From Puccinia triticina (taxonomy: Eukaryota > Basidiomycota > Pucciniomycetes > Pucciniales > Pucciniaceae): a stretch of 64,000 bases of DNA. The stretch spans positions 1,426,001 to 1,490,000 of the forward strand of contig NC_070559.1 in the NCBI RefSeq assembly GCF_026914185.1, written 5' to 3'. The first letter of the stretch is position 1. The number at the start of each line of letters is the position of its first letter. Made by a program: the position numbers and the translations under genes. Shown here one piece after another: positions 32,771 to 44,930 of the stretch. The notes below the pieces were generated by a model. The model was not told where the DNA came from, did not search any database, and was given only the letters and a program-made list of their open reading frames with translations.

Positions 32771-35700
32771 CCACGTGGTGCCTTTCTGGAAATGTGCTAC
32801 ATTCCATGGATTTTTCTGGTTGAGAAACATCCAGAAGATCTAAAGTGTGTTGAGATAGTGTATTAGCATTTCCTCATGCACATGCTTCTAATCTACACAC
32901 CCACAACTTAGCCTATATTGTACATGTATATAGTCTAGTTGTTTCCCCTCACTGTGATCCTCACTGAATGATGATTATACTTTGACTCATTGTGCTCTGA
33001 CTTTGTCCTTGAAATCTTGTCAAACTTCTCTTAGTCTTGTGTCACCCAAGTTACCCTGAACAAAGTGCACTGAGAATCACTTGGACACTTCCTCAAGTGT
33101 CCAAGTGATGCTTGGCACTTGAAAATTTTAGTTAGAATTCTGCCTCATGCCCAGAAGAGGGCTTATTTCTGTTGTTGTTCTTTTCCTTTCCAGAGGGTTC
33201 CATAGCCAACTAGGCCCCCTCTCTAGGCCCCTTGCCTTAGTTGTATTTCCTCTGCTCCCTCATGAAATACACCCGCACTTAGTTCCAAGCCTATAGTAGC
33301 CAGACTTGCTCCATTGGAGACTTCTGTCCTGCTGTTCTGAGTCCCTGAGCATCCTGTGCTCTTGATCTTTCCAGCTCATCTCTTCTCAGTCTTGGGCCTC
33401 TGGCCATATTTTCTTCAATTTCAACTAGAAATCAAAAAACACCATCCAGTGGACACTCTGGAGCAAGAGTGTAAAAAGGTGCTACCATCTGTTGGCCGCT
33501 TCAGCCAGAGTTTCTGTGAACCTGAGTCTCTATAGTGACTACAGGACACAAGAAAATGGGGGGCAATATTTGGATTTCTTTGGATAAAGAAAATACAAAT
33601 ATAAAGAGAGAGAGAGAAAGAGAGAGAAACTGAGCAGGATCAAGATAAGCAAATGTTCAAGGTTATTCTAGTGGAAATGCACGTCCACTTGCAATGCTAA
33701 CTCTTCAGAAGAGTGCTGCCAAGCTGTGCTAGAGAGTGCTACAGCCTCCTCTCACCAAAGAAACGTGGAGGGATCCTGGATTAGATAATTTTAATCCAGC
33801 CACAATTTTTTAGCTTCCTTCTGGATAGTCAAGGTTCTTTAAAGGGAAATCTATGTGGTTTGTTTCTTGCAAAAACCGCAGAAAAAGAATGCAGATATGA
33901 AGGGACAGCCCTGTGATCAAGAAGAGGCAAAGGCCAGCAGATATGGAGGGACAGCCCTGTGATCAAGAAGAGGCAAAGGCCAGCAGAAAAGAGCAGATCA
34001 AGCAAGACACAGAGTTGTACCTCTGAGATAAACAAGGTTCAGTGAAAGAGGTTTTACTGTCAATATCCTAGGCGCCTGTGATGGTAGGTATACTAGGAGT
34101 GTTGTAAACTCTTTGGTGGTGATCCTGGGGTTATCTGGGGTGTAGTTCTGGTGTGCTGAAGTCTGTGTATCCGCCTCAGGCAAGGGGGATCCAGACTACG
34201 AAAATTTTCACAGTTTGCTTATGTAATTTACATATGTACATGTGGTTTGGCGCGCCTGGTAGCGCTGACACATCACAACTGCGCATGCGCGCCACAATTC
34301 AATAACTCAGGGAAGGAATGTAGTTACAAAGAATTGGTAAGTTGTAACTAGGGTTAAAATTGCATGAGGAAACAGAATATGAAGTCAAAACAGGTTTATT
34401 TCATAAGATGAAAAAGATATGAAGTAATTCATATGTAAAAGTAGAAAAAGGCAGACTTTAGGTCAGCTGAGTTGACTCTAAGGCTGACAGTTTCCAAGGG
34501 ACAAAAAAACCTCTGTCCATCAGACACTCTGGCAGGAATTTCCAAAGTATGTTTGGGCAGAAGTGTCCACCACTGCAAAAAAAACTTTGTCAACTGTGAG
34601 CAGTTGACATGCGGTAACTCTGAGGAAGCTTGTGGTGTTACGCCAGCCTTACTCAAGGTTTAAACCGTTCAACGCAACCCAAGCTTCAATGCACAGTGAC
34701 TGTACCAACATCACTTGTTCATTCAGGTAGAGTTACAATGGCAGCTTGGCTTGATTATCTTGCATGTCAACTGCAAGCAGTTGACCTTGTTTTTTTTTCT
34801 TTGCAGTGCACTGTCTCAATTTAGGGTGTGTGTGTGCAGCTATCCATGTGATGGAGTAGCTGGTAAAGACTCTGTCCCCCTCAGTCCCCGCATACCCTTG
34901 ATGTTGGGTGTTCAATTCCTGGGCTGCCCCAGAACTGCAACCCCCCTCCTCCCCCTCCTTGTGTGCTTGTCCTGGCCATGTCCACCCAAAAGTCACATTT
35001 TCAGCCACAGAGTACATTTCACAGTACCCTACACATACCATGTGCCTGCAATTGTGTAAATTACACATAGTACATTCTTTTACATCCTTATTCATATAAA
35101 TTATTAGATATAAGCTTAATAATTTACTCTTGTTATACATTACATTAAATATAATCACAGTTAAATAAAGTTACCCTGATTTAATTTTGTTATAAGATTC
35201 AAGTTATGTGTAACAGTAATATTACAGTATACCTTAGTATTACTGTATAAGTGAAATTCCCCTTAACCAAGTATCACTCAGGTATCCCAGTTATGCCTCA
35301 TTCCCTTTACGCATAAACTATTGATTATGATACAAGTACATAAACAATATATGATGTGATATAGTTCAAATAGGAATGGAATCAATGTTACAATGATCAA
35401 CTAGTTTACACAGATCCAGATCTAGTGTTTCATCAAGGGCATTTCAAAGCGGGCCAAGGGCTGGGGGTCTGGCATTTACCCACTTAAACCAGCAAGGGGA
35501 AAGCGGTACCAAGGTACTGCACTTCTTTTTCCAAGAAAGCAGGCACCAGGCACTGCATCTGGTACCGCCAAATGGGTACTGGTTGACATTCTTTATGCTA
35601 CCCTCATCTTTACAGATCAGATCCTCTGATTAGATGAAACAGATCTCTCCCTCCTAACTTCTTATCAACTCTAGTAGAAAGCGGCCTTGCATCTCCTTTT

Positions 35701-36150
35701 AGGTAAAAATCTAGTTCTACAGAGTCTTGTGTATAAGAGTTGTAATTCTATACAAGTATTGCCCACCAAGAAGGGAGTCTTTCCTCCCCAATGAACAGCC
35801 TACAGACCAGCCATCAATAATGAAAAGCTCACTTGTCAATGTCCAATGTGAAATGTCAAGATCAAGAAGGGAGAACGTCTCACTATCCCCTCCTCAAGGG
35901 CACATTGTTCTTGCCTTTTGAGGCAGAGAGAAGGACGGGGTCTGATGACTGTGCAGTATGCATTCCAAGTCACAGATCCCCAGAGCTTGATCTCGGCCAA
36001 GCGGTAATTGGCTGTGTGCCAAGCTCTGCCCAATCAAGCCCGCTGGGAACATACCAAACCCCCAGAGGCACTCGGCCAAGCAGGAGTTTGGTATGTGCCC
36101 AGACGCGCTTGCAACACCATATAATTTTCCCCACCTGTTTTATTAATTCA
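32771..36150. other. AT-rich repeat debris, no gene
   Basis: No coding region is supported. Visible features are a GA microsatellite near 33605-33630, an exact-looking 46-bp tandem duplication (33891-33986), and a tRNA-like segment at about 34850-34930 with a B-box-like GGTGTTCAATTCC. The 35000-35450 part is very AT-rich. Confidence 0.5.
33891..33986. repeat. 46-bp tandem duplication
   Basis: Two adjacent copies begin GCAGATATG(A/G)AGGGACAG and differ at one base. It is a recent local duplication in non-coding DNA. Confidence 0.8.
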
Positions 36151-37028
36151 TAGAGATGGCCCCAGAGAAACCATTGCAGGTACCTGAAATTCCCTGGAGG
36201 GTACCCTGTGGCTATCAGGGGGTACCCGTCAGCAGATGTGGGTGCTTGACATTCTGCAAATATTGGCCAGGTACCCGGGTACCCACCAATCATCAGTCTC
36301 AATGACTGGTCCATGATCATTCAAAGGACTTCATGACCCTCTCCATGAACGGGTGACCAGTCACCAAGGAGTACACATATTGTATCTCCCAATGACCAGT
36401 TTGACCAGTCATCCCGGAGGGACAAACCCTCAATGTCCGGTCAACCGGTCATCAAGAGGTATCATACCCCTCTGGATGACTGGTCAAACCAGTCATCCAG
36501 ATCAGGGAGTACACAATCTTTCAATGACTGGTGTGAATTGTCATCTGGAGGACTTCACCCTCTTGACGACCAGTCAAACTGGTCATCAAGAGGTCTGATA
36601 TTGTTTGTCAATGATTGGTCTGACCGGTCATCAAGAGGGATATGTACACGCCCCTTTGATGACCGGTCAACCAGCCATTGTGAGGAATAAGCACAATCAT
36701 ACAAACTGATGACCAATCAAGCGGTCATTGAGAGAGAGGAACCTCCAGATGACCAGTTCAACTGGTAATTGGGAGGACTTCACCCTCCCAATGACTGGTT
36801 GACCAGTCACCAAGCAATAGTATGATGTCTCTCAATGACCAGTCAAACCGGTCATTGAGAGACTGTGCAACACCCCTTCCCCTCCATGACTGGAAATTGA
36901 AGGGGTATTAAGTGGCAGGTACCTGCAGGTACCTTCTCTGAATGCCCCAGGTGGTGCAGGTGCGGGTGCGGGTGTCCAATTTCTGGCAAAAAAGTCGGGG
37001 GTACCCGGGTCAACAGGGGCCATCTCCA
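36151..37028. mobile_element. Non-autonomous hAT-like element B
   Basis: The ends are TAGAGATGGCC and GGCCATCTCCA, 11-bp inverted repeats with one mismatch. The left flank is TTAATTCA (36143-36150). The matching right copy is TTAATTC at 37029-37035 plus A at 38053, split by the later insertion of element A. Subterminal regions carry GGTACC and GGGTACCC motifs. Most of the interior is a palindromic minisatellite. There is no coding capacity. Confidence 0.75.
36330..36890. repeat. Palindromic minisatellite array B inside hAT-like element
   Basis: Repeated GACCGGTCATCAAGAGG and its complement alternate with short spacers. The unit length varies around 35-50 bp. The array forms most of the body of element B. 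Confidence 0.7.
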
Positions 37029-37035
37029 TTAATTC

Positions 37036-38044
37036 TAGAGATGGTCACTTTGCACCCGCTGCGGGTATCCGCTATCCGCTGGGCCCTGTGGGTATCCGCC
37101 TGCGGATGCGGATGTCTAAGATCCTGTGAAAATCTAGCGGATACCCGGGTAGCTAAGCGGGTATCCGCTCATCCTACAGTCCATGCAAGCCGCAGCTGCG
37201 CAGCTCCAAACCGGCTTTCCCGCCCTTGGCCCCCCGGTGGACATCCGCCAATACATATCTTCCAACAGCGACCACATATCCCCCGACAGCCACATCATGA
37301 ACCGACGTAAGAGGCTCCGCCAACAACGCTCCAAAGACAAAACTGATAGGCCAGCCGTGGAATCAAACAATGAACAGGAAGATGACAACTCAACACCTGC
37401 GGGATCTGATATGACCAATGAGCAGCGACTTGGTCAGTTTGAATAAATAATGTCTTCTCTTTTTTATTTTTTAGTACACACTTGTTTTCTTACGCAAAAA
37501 AACACCTTTGAATTCAGAACATGTGAAGATACTTGCACGTAATCAAGTCAGTTTGGCGTATTCTGCTTATCATACGACAGAGCTTTCTGATCAGGTCGAT
37601 AAATTCCGTCGCTCAATGTGGAGCGTACATTCAACTTCAGACAAGACTATGTCTCCGTCAGGAGACACAACGTCCATCCAAAATCAGTAAGTAGAGGTAT
37701 GGCCTTGTTGTTCTATTCAAAGAACGACAAGATCAAACCTCTTGCTCTTCACAAATACCTTGAAAAGCGCAAGAATAAATCCAAGAGCAATATGAAAAAA
37801 AACAAGGCTGTTGTACAGGATGTGGTGACAGTCGAGTGATCAGCTGTCACCACATGTCAATTAAGTAATTATACATACATGATTTGATTTTTTCTGAATT
37901 CCTTTTTGAGGGGCGGGTATCCGCTCACACAGGGGGGCATCCGCCAGCGGATGCGGATGCGGATACGGATGCCAAGAATGGGGGAAATACACCATCAGAT
38001 ACCCGAACATGAGCGGGTATCCGGATGTAAAACGGCCATCTCTA
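37036..38044. mobile_element. hAT-like element A, nested at the edge of B
   Basis: The ends TAGAGATGG and CCATCTCTA are flanked by an exact 8-bp duplication ATTAATTC (37028-37035 and 38045-38052), as expected for hAT transposition. Subterminal GCGGGTATCCGC motifs occur at both ends. The interior holds plus-strand frames (37183-37446, 37508-37690, 37618-37839) that are basic and Ser/Asn-rich. They may be a decayed or captured spliced gene; no transposase motif is visible. Confidence 0.8.
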
Positions 38045-38053
38045 ATTAATTCA

Positions 38054-38566
38054 CTGTTGGGAAAATTGTAATTGGAAGACTTCCAGTAGGCATTGAGAGA
38101 GCTCTAGATTCTCATTGCTAATTAAGACACCTACCAAAAACACAAACAGCACACATGAGAGCAACAAACTACAGTCTTAGGAAAAAAAATTCCTTTATGC
38201 TGAAAATTAGGAGTTTGTTTGTGTAAATTGAGATCTGGGAGGCTCCCAGACTTGACAGGAAGTCCTCCATTGTTTGTGGTGAATTGTATTGTAGGCTTGG
38301 TGTATTTTTTTTGCATTGGAACCCAATAAACCAGAATCAAATAAAATACAATTCAAATACAGACTTACTTTGGGCACTGCGCAGTGCACACAGTTTCAAA
38401 CACTTTGAGCACTGTAGGTGAAGAAATCAAATTTTTGAAGATTGTTTTTAGAAAATCAATAGAATTGCTTTTTTTTGTCCTCTGTGATTTTTTGTGAGTT
38501 TTCTGAAGCTTCCTTGTATACCATAAAAACTAGTTAAGAAACTAGACAAGTACAGTCATTTGAAAA
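38054..38566. other. AT-rich spacer, no gene
   Basis: No supported feature; several short poly-T and poly-A runs. Confidence 0.5.
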
Positions 38567-38920
38567 TTAGGAAATTTCACCGCCTACTGGCAGACTTTGG
38601 CAGCCTTCATTTGCCATTGGCTTATTTTTCAAAGCGTAATTCTTGAAAAAAGTCTCCAAAAAGTTCTGGAGGATCTTTGTTGGAGTCGGGGAGGCTTGCG
38701 CGGCCGAAGTGGTGCGGGTCTTGAGTGGTTTCTGCAGCGTTTTCAGATTCAGGAACAGGGGCATGGGCGGGGTTAGACATGGTGATGCAAGTGTTGTGGA
38801 GCTGCTGGAATCAATGGTTGCGTTGGGGTGCTGTGTGCTGGGTGGGGTCCGAGCACCGACTCCTGAACTGCCGGCCGGTTCCGGTCGGCCGACTCCTAAA
38901 CACAAGTGAAAAATAATCAA
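38567..38920 (-). other. Open frame of 117 codons, uncertain exon
   Basis: Minus-strand frame with a Ser/Pro/Thr-rich first half and an amphipathic NFLETFFKNYALKNKP segment ending GGEIS. Composition is protein-like, but the opposite strand is also open and no family is recognised. Confidence 0.25.
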
Positions 38921-39714
38921 CCGGGGGGGTCAGGGAATCATCTCAACGACTCCATTGCGGATGCGCGATTGGGAGAACGGCTCCCACGAAAGCCGCGACC
39001 CAACATTTCGCCCGGGCGACCCTCGCTGGACATCCTCAAATGGTCGCGCGGACGTCAGTAAAGATTGGGAGTCGTTTTCCTAGGGCTTCGGCGCCGTTTT
39101 TCCAAGCCCGGACAGTTTCATATCCCGGCAAAATTATTCACCATTGCGGATGGTGGTGGGTGTGCAGATTGAACTTGTGTGGATGAAGGCTGGAGTGGGG
39201 GTATTGTCTCAATCGAGAAAAGGATCTTGTGCTGGTGTTTCAGCGCTCTTGATTTGCCCGGATTGCTGGCAAATTGTCTGTACAAAACCTGGTTTTCGGG
39301 CTCAGCTGACGTGGCCCGAAGTTGTGGGTCCAGGTCCACGGCCACAGCCGTCGGATGCCCGTTTAATGGTGTGGAAGCTTATGAAACCAGTACAGAATGA
39401 GAATGCTTTCCCTACGAGTTTGAGCACACCCCATGTTTTATTCTCCCCATGTTTTATGTACTCTCCCCATGTTTTATTCTCTAAAGAATTTATCCATGGG
39501 TGAGCCTCATTTGGCCAGTATGCCTGATCCATAGCCGATTCCGAACCGCTAGTCTCGACCCAATTTTCCACCCGAATATCTGCCGTTGGTGTTGCGCACG
39601 CTCACAATGCTTCTCAATGTGGCGGTTCTCCTCGTTGAGTATTTTACTCTTGTTTATTCCAAGGGAAAGTCACCAATCTAATACGTACTGCTTGGCTGCT
39701 GGCAGCTTTGCCAA
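38921..39714. other. Upstream of the RING gene, unresolved
   Basis: Short frames on both strands (39302-39571 and 39118-39345 minus; 39500-39775 plus). Missing 5' exons of the RING gene may lie here, but I could not place them. Confidence 0.3.
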
Positions 39715-41006
39715 GTGGCGTGTCGATCGACTGCCAGAGAGGTCGTCCATCCCGCGGGCGAAGCAGATCTACTGACAAGCCAATCGGCCACTTCGGCCCC
39801 GATGCCTGCGACCACTGCAGCGGTTTCTGCCCCTAAGGCTCCGGGGCCGCTCTCTGGCCCCACTCGAACTTTTCATCGCCACTCCAAGCGTGCAGTCAGT
39901 GACGATCCTCTTGAATTTCTGAGCACCACGCTGACAACCTGTGCACGTTTTGTGCTCCTCAATGGTGCCAGCCGTCGGACGAAGAGGAGAAAATCTGTAT
40001 GATCTGTCGAGTGCCGCTGGTGGCCCCGAGCGTGGACGAGGCTTCAAACGACGTTGTGCACGACGCAAGACTTGAACGGTCTAGGAGCAGATCGCGTATC
40101 CGCTTGAGACTACCAAGTTTCTCTCGTCAACGATCTAGCAGAGCGCGTTCCCTGGAACCTGAAGTACCTGAAGAGCCTGAAGAACCTCCAAGCACTGAAC
40201 TAGCCGGATGGCCGTGCTCACACATATTTCACAGGAGTTGTATGCAGCGATGGGTGAACACAGGGAATGACATTTGTCCAGTGTGCAGAACACCACGTAT
40301 TCCGCCACCTGCTCAAGCTGGTGGACCTCAAAACGCCAATTCTGGTATGCATGGTGGGGAAGAAATTTGGGAAACACACCACCCAGACCTTTTTAGGGAA
40401 TTTCCGGAAGAGGTGCAGGGATACGGACACGGTTTTGGACTACCACAGTTCCATGGTGATTTTCAATTGCCGTCACCTTACCATGGTGATTTTGGATTGC
40501 CGTCACCTTACCACGGGGATTATGGATTCCCGCCACCTTACAATGGTAAGCACCAAACACCATCACTTTTAGAACCAATTCTCGGCGGTCCGCCTGCCAG
40601 CAATGTGCTGATGAAGCATACATTGTAATCTGCTGCATGCCCACGCTCACCAGCCGGGTACGAACCGTCGGGCTTTCCAGGATATTACGACGCCCAGCCT
40701 GCGATGATGCACATCCCACCTTGGCAAATGGCCCCACCCCAGCCACCGCCCGGCTACCGTCTCGTCGGGATGCGCCACGGAAACGGGGAAATGATTCCTC
40801 TCGACCATCTTCCCCCAGGCTTTCCAGTGCCCTTTAACGGCGGTCCTCCTCCACGCATGATCCAGCTTTCAGGGCCTTCACACAATCCTTTCGGCCAATT
40901 CTATCCCGGACAGGCATACTCGGTGAATAATCACAACAAAAACTTCATCGATATGTGTTACATCTTCATTATAGCTTTCGGGCTTTTCCTTTATGTGATA
41001 AGATGA
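39715..41006 (+). CDS. RING-H2 finger protein, probable E3 ubiquitin ligase
   Basis: The RING reads EEKICMIC, then a long Arg/Ser and Glu/Pro-rich insert, then CSHIFHRSCMQRW and ICPVC. This is C3H2C3-type spacing with an unusually long loop 1. The frame with the RING is open from 39915. An upstream frame (39715-39950) rich in Ala/Ser/Pro needs a frame change or unidentified intron to join it. After the RING come three PYHGD(F/Y)G-type repeats. An intron (donor GTAAGC near 40546, acceptor CTCACCAG near 40652) joins them to a Pro-rich exon ending in a hydrophobic segment, MCYIFIIAFGLFLYVIR. The tail segment suggests membrane anchoring. RING-H2 proteins transfer ubiquitin from an E2; the substrate is unknown. 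The 5' end is uncertain. Confidence 0.65.
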
Positions 41007-41162
41007 ATAAAATTGAGCCAACTAGGGCCCTCAAAGTTGATAACATAGAATCCACAATCCCTGTTTAGAGACCGATATGGGCCGATTTGCAGCGGGTAGA
41101 GGGTTGATCTTAGACCACATTCCACCGAATTGCGTATCAACTGGTGGACAACACCCGAGTAA

Positions 41163-42265
41163 ATGATCCCCGGGAGACCAACCATGAGCGCGCGCAACTC
41201 GACCCCCAAATTTCGGCGATGGCAAGCCAGCGAGAGAGCAAGGTGGCGAGATTTGAGAGAAATGGATCGCGTGGAGTCTGAGAGCAGCCGGGGCGGGGAT
41301 GCTGTAACCCCTCCCCTCGGAGGTGTCACAAGTGGGATCACAGGATCCCCAATGATCCCATCCTGGCTCGCCAGAGATCGTTTTGACATCTCTCCCGAGC
41401 CAGGCCGCTGGGCCGGCCGTTGGGTCCAGAACTACGCCGAGGCATCGACCGCCGTGTCCCTGCGCCCCAGTGCAGAGCCCCCCGTCGGGCTCTTCCACCT
41501 CGCCGGCCGGACGGCCTTCCTCCCGGCCGCCAACGAGGAAGCAGGGAGGCGCAAGAGGCCCTCGGGCGGCGCCGGGAGCCATCTCGATCCACGACGTCGA
41601 CCACCCAGGGCCAGAGACACGCCCTCCTGCTCCGGTGGCGGGAGCGTCCCATTCGCACGGGCTCCGGCCCGCCGGCTGCGTGCATCCTCCAAGCGCCGGC
41701 GGGAGATTCGGGCCGGGCCGTCGTCCTGCTCGTTCGCGGCAGGAAGCTCGCGACGGGCTTGTGCGCACACATCTTCCTCCCCCAAGAGCAGCCCGTTCTC
41801 GAGCCTGCTCCATGGATCCCAGAGCCCGGCCGTTCATCCGGGCCGTTCGAGCCGGTAGGCCTGCTCGACCGGCTCCTCAACCGGAGCGGGGTCCGAGCGG
41901 CCCGGCAGCCGGACGCCAAGGCGTCAAGAGTACACCCGGCATCGGGGGCGCGCCCAACGGGCCTCCGGAGCCCGTCAGGGCCACCGAAGCTAGGCGAGGG
42001 CCAGCGAGGCACGGGCACACACGAAAAGGGCAGTGGGGCCCGCGCGGGGCAACGAAGGGTGAGTGCGAGTGGTAACGAGAGTGGAACAATGTGTGTGTGG
42101 AAGGGCCGCGCGGCGCGGCGGCGCGGACACCGAGGGCGCAAGTGCGGGGCGATAAACAGACGGACAACAAGAGGAACGAGGTGCGGATGGGGGGACGGAC
42201 GGGGGGGGGGGGAACAAACAACAACAGGGGACGGGACGGTGCGATTAAGTGATATGATACGATAG
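41163..42265. other. GC-rich island with long open frames on both strands
   Basis: Frames of about 230-280 codons are open on plus (41163-41858, 41383-42075, 41420-42265) and minus (41031-41837, 41338-42141). The plus frame starting near 41590 in the 41420 phase has the most protein-like composition (for example RAVVLLVRGRKLATGLCAHIF) and GC-rich third positions. I recognise no family and cannot exclude that all are artefacts of GC content. It lies between the RING gene and the 3' end of MSS4. Confidence 0.3.
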
Positions 42266-42305
42266 TAGGCTACAGGGGGGTACGGAGATGCTGGGGCGCG
42301 GATGG

Positions 42306-44860
42306 TTAGGGATGGGGCGCCCCCGGGTGCTGGGTGCGCTGCGGCGCGGGGGTGGGAGTCGAGCTGGCGTGCTGGCTGGGATGCTTATTGAAATTCTTAT
42401 TCGAATTCTGGTTCTGAGTCTGGTTGAGATTCTGGTTCTGGATCTGGTTCTGGTTGTGGTTCTGGTTCTGGTACGAGTGAAGCGCACCAGAGCCGGAGGA
42501 GAGCGAAGAGGGGACGGCGGCGGCGACGGGGTGGGGAGGGAAGCGGAAGGGCGCGGGGGGGTTGACGTGCATGCGGGGCCGGAGGGAGGGGTCTCCGCCG
42601 CGGATGACGGAGAACAGGAAGTTGAGGAACCGGTCGCCGTACTCGCCCGGCGGGACCGCCGAGATCATCTCCTATTCCCCCCGCACACACACACACTCTC
42701 ATCAGTCTTCTCCTTCCATCGGCGACAGAGAGGGAGAGGAACGCGCACCTTGTCGTGCGACATGCCTTTCCAGAAGTGCTCGAACTTCTTCACGAACGAG
42801 TACGGCGTCCTGAAGCACCACCCAGATCAACATCCGCCCAGAACACACAGATACGGAGGGGGAAGAGCAGGAGACGTACAGGATGTCGATGATGCCGAGG
42901 TAGTAGATGACCGGCAGGGGCGCGTTGGCGTCGTCGGAGGCCATGAAGCCGCCCTCGTCCTGGTAGAAGATGAACTTCTTCTTCTCGATGAAGCGGTCCT
43001 TGGCGGGCAGTCTGTGGGCGTACTGGGCGAAGATCTGGGGGTCGGAGGAGTGGATGGCCTTGCGCAGGGCGGAGGCGGCGAGCTCCTGCTCGGACGCCGC
43101 GGCGGGCGCCCCCGAGCCGGACGCCGCGGGGGGCCCGCGCTTCGTCGTCGTGCTCTTCCGGTGCAGGCTTCCCCCGCCGCCCAGCGAGACCCCCGTGCTC
43201 CCGACGCCGGGGACCACCGCCGGGACGACCACCCCGCCCGGGGGCGACGCCGTGCTCGGCCCGGCGGCCGGGTGCGAAGAGGCCGAGGCGGCGCCGACGA
43301 GGGAGGAGTTCGAGAGCGGCTGGGCGGCGGCGGGGGACTGGCCGTCGGCGACGGGCTGGACAAGCACATGGTCTCAGAGAGGATATATGTGTGTGTGTGT
43401 GGAAAGGGGAAGAGAGGAACGGACCTGGAAGACCCGCAGCTGGTCGTCCCGCAGCCCCTCGCTGTTCCCCCGGGCCATGTCGTGGAGCCCGATGAGCAGA
43501 CTGTAGTCCATGATGCCGAGGTGCTGGAGGAGCGAGGTGTCGCGCTTGAGCTGCTCCTCGAAGAGGCCCTTCTTGGTCGGCCCGAGCTCGATCTTGCGCC
43601 CGCGATGGATCCAGTTGAGGTCCTTGAGCACCGAGCCGGCCTTGGCCTTCTCCTCGGGATACTCGCGGCCGACGGCGGAGCCCTTGAGGTCGAAGGTCTC
43701 GTGGATGTCCCGGTGTGGGGGGAAGAGGTTGTTCATGATGACGAAGTGGATCTTGGGCCCGCGGGGCAGCTTGACCCGGTGCAGCCCGTAGAAGCGCGAG
43801 AGCAGCGTGTGCGGGTTGGCCTTGACGTGCTCGTGGTAGTCCTTGAGGATCGAGCGCAGGAACTTGTTCTCTGCCGGGTGGATGGTCTTGATGATGAAGC
43901 GGTAGTCCCGGCTGAAGTAGAAGAACGAGCCCGACTTGCCGGGCGAGCCGAGCTCGGAGAGGATGTATTTCGCCGTCAGCGACAGGAGGTAGTCGGCTGG
44001 ATCGAGGTGGAAGTATTCGCGCAGCTCGCGGAAGACCCAGGGGGCATAGTCCTTGAACTTGAAGTCGTACTTGGCCGACGGTGTCAGCTCGTTGCCGACC
44101 CTGTGCCCAGTGTGTCGTGTTAGTTTTTTGTTTGTTTAGGAGTGTGGTTTGAGGAAGCTTACACATCAAACGTGAACTTGTGGCGGGCGGTGTAGTCGGC
44201 ATCGGTGAGTGGTCTGCGGACCTTAGCCTGGCACCTCGAGACCTGTGCGGGGAGTCGGATGAGCAATCGTGGGTTTCTGGAGGGGATAGGGGGGGATAGG
44301 ACGTACGCCGATGCGGATGCCGGTAAGCATGTTGTACATGAGCACGTAGTTGACGTGGCCCTCGCCGATGAGGTTTCCGACGAGCACGCCGCCCTGGACG
44401 TCGTTGTTGGGGCCGGAGACTCTGCGCCTGGGGTGGTCGCGGTTGGAGCGCTGGGCGGGGTCGTTGGAGGCGGAGAGACGGGGGTGGTGGGTGGGGGTGG
44501 GGATGGCTATGCTGGCGGGGGGGTCGGTGTCGTCGATGTGTTCGATGCGCCTGGACTGGCGTTGCTGGCGGATGACCTGGGCATGGCGTGCGAGCTGGTC
44601 GTCGAAGCAGTCGTGTTTGGTGGGGCTGATGGGGGTGTGTTCGGAGGATCTGGTAGGTGCAAGGCGTGCGAGGGGCGGCTGGGTGGGCATGGAGCAGTGG
44701 GATGCTGAGCGTGCATAGGGCGGGTGCTGGATGGGCTGGAGGGCTGCTGGGGGCTGGCTGGGGTGGTGTGCGGGTTCTGGGAGTGGGATGGGTGTGGGTG
44801 GGCGGGTGTGTAGGCTGGGTGCTGGGGATGATGCGGCGGTGGGGGCGGGTGAGGGGGGGC

Positions 44861-44930
<70 letters not shown>

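Noticed and set aside
838..38044. Telomere-like repeats from GGGTACC and GGATACC motifs
   Set aside because: The motifs are short, both-strand and confined to the subterminal parts of hAT-like elements.
42288..44123. 611-codon plus-strand frame
   Set aside because: It is the complement of the MSS4 coding exons; its length comes from high GC. The minus strand has all kinase motifs and in-phase introns.
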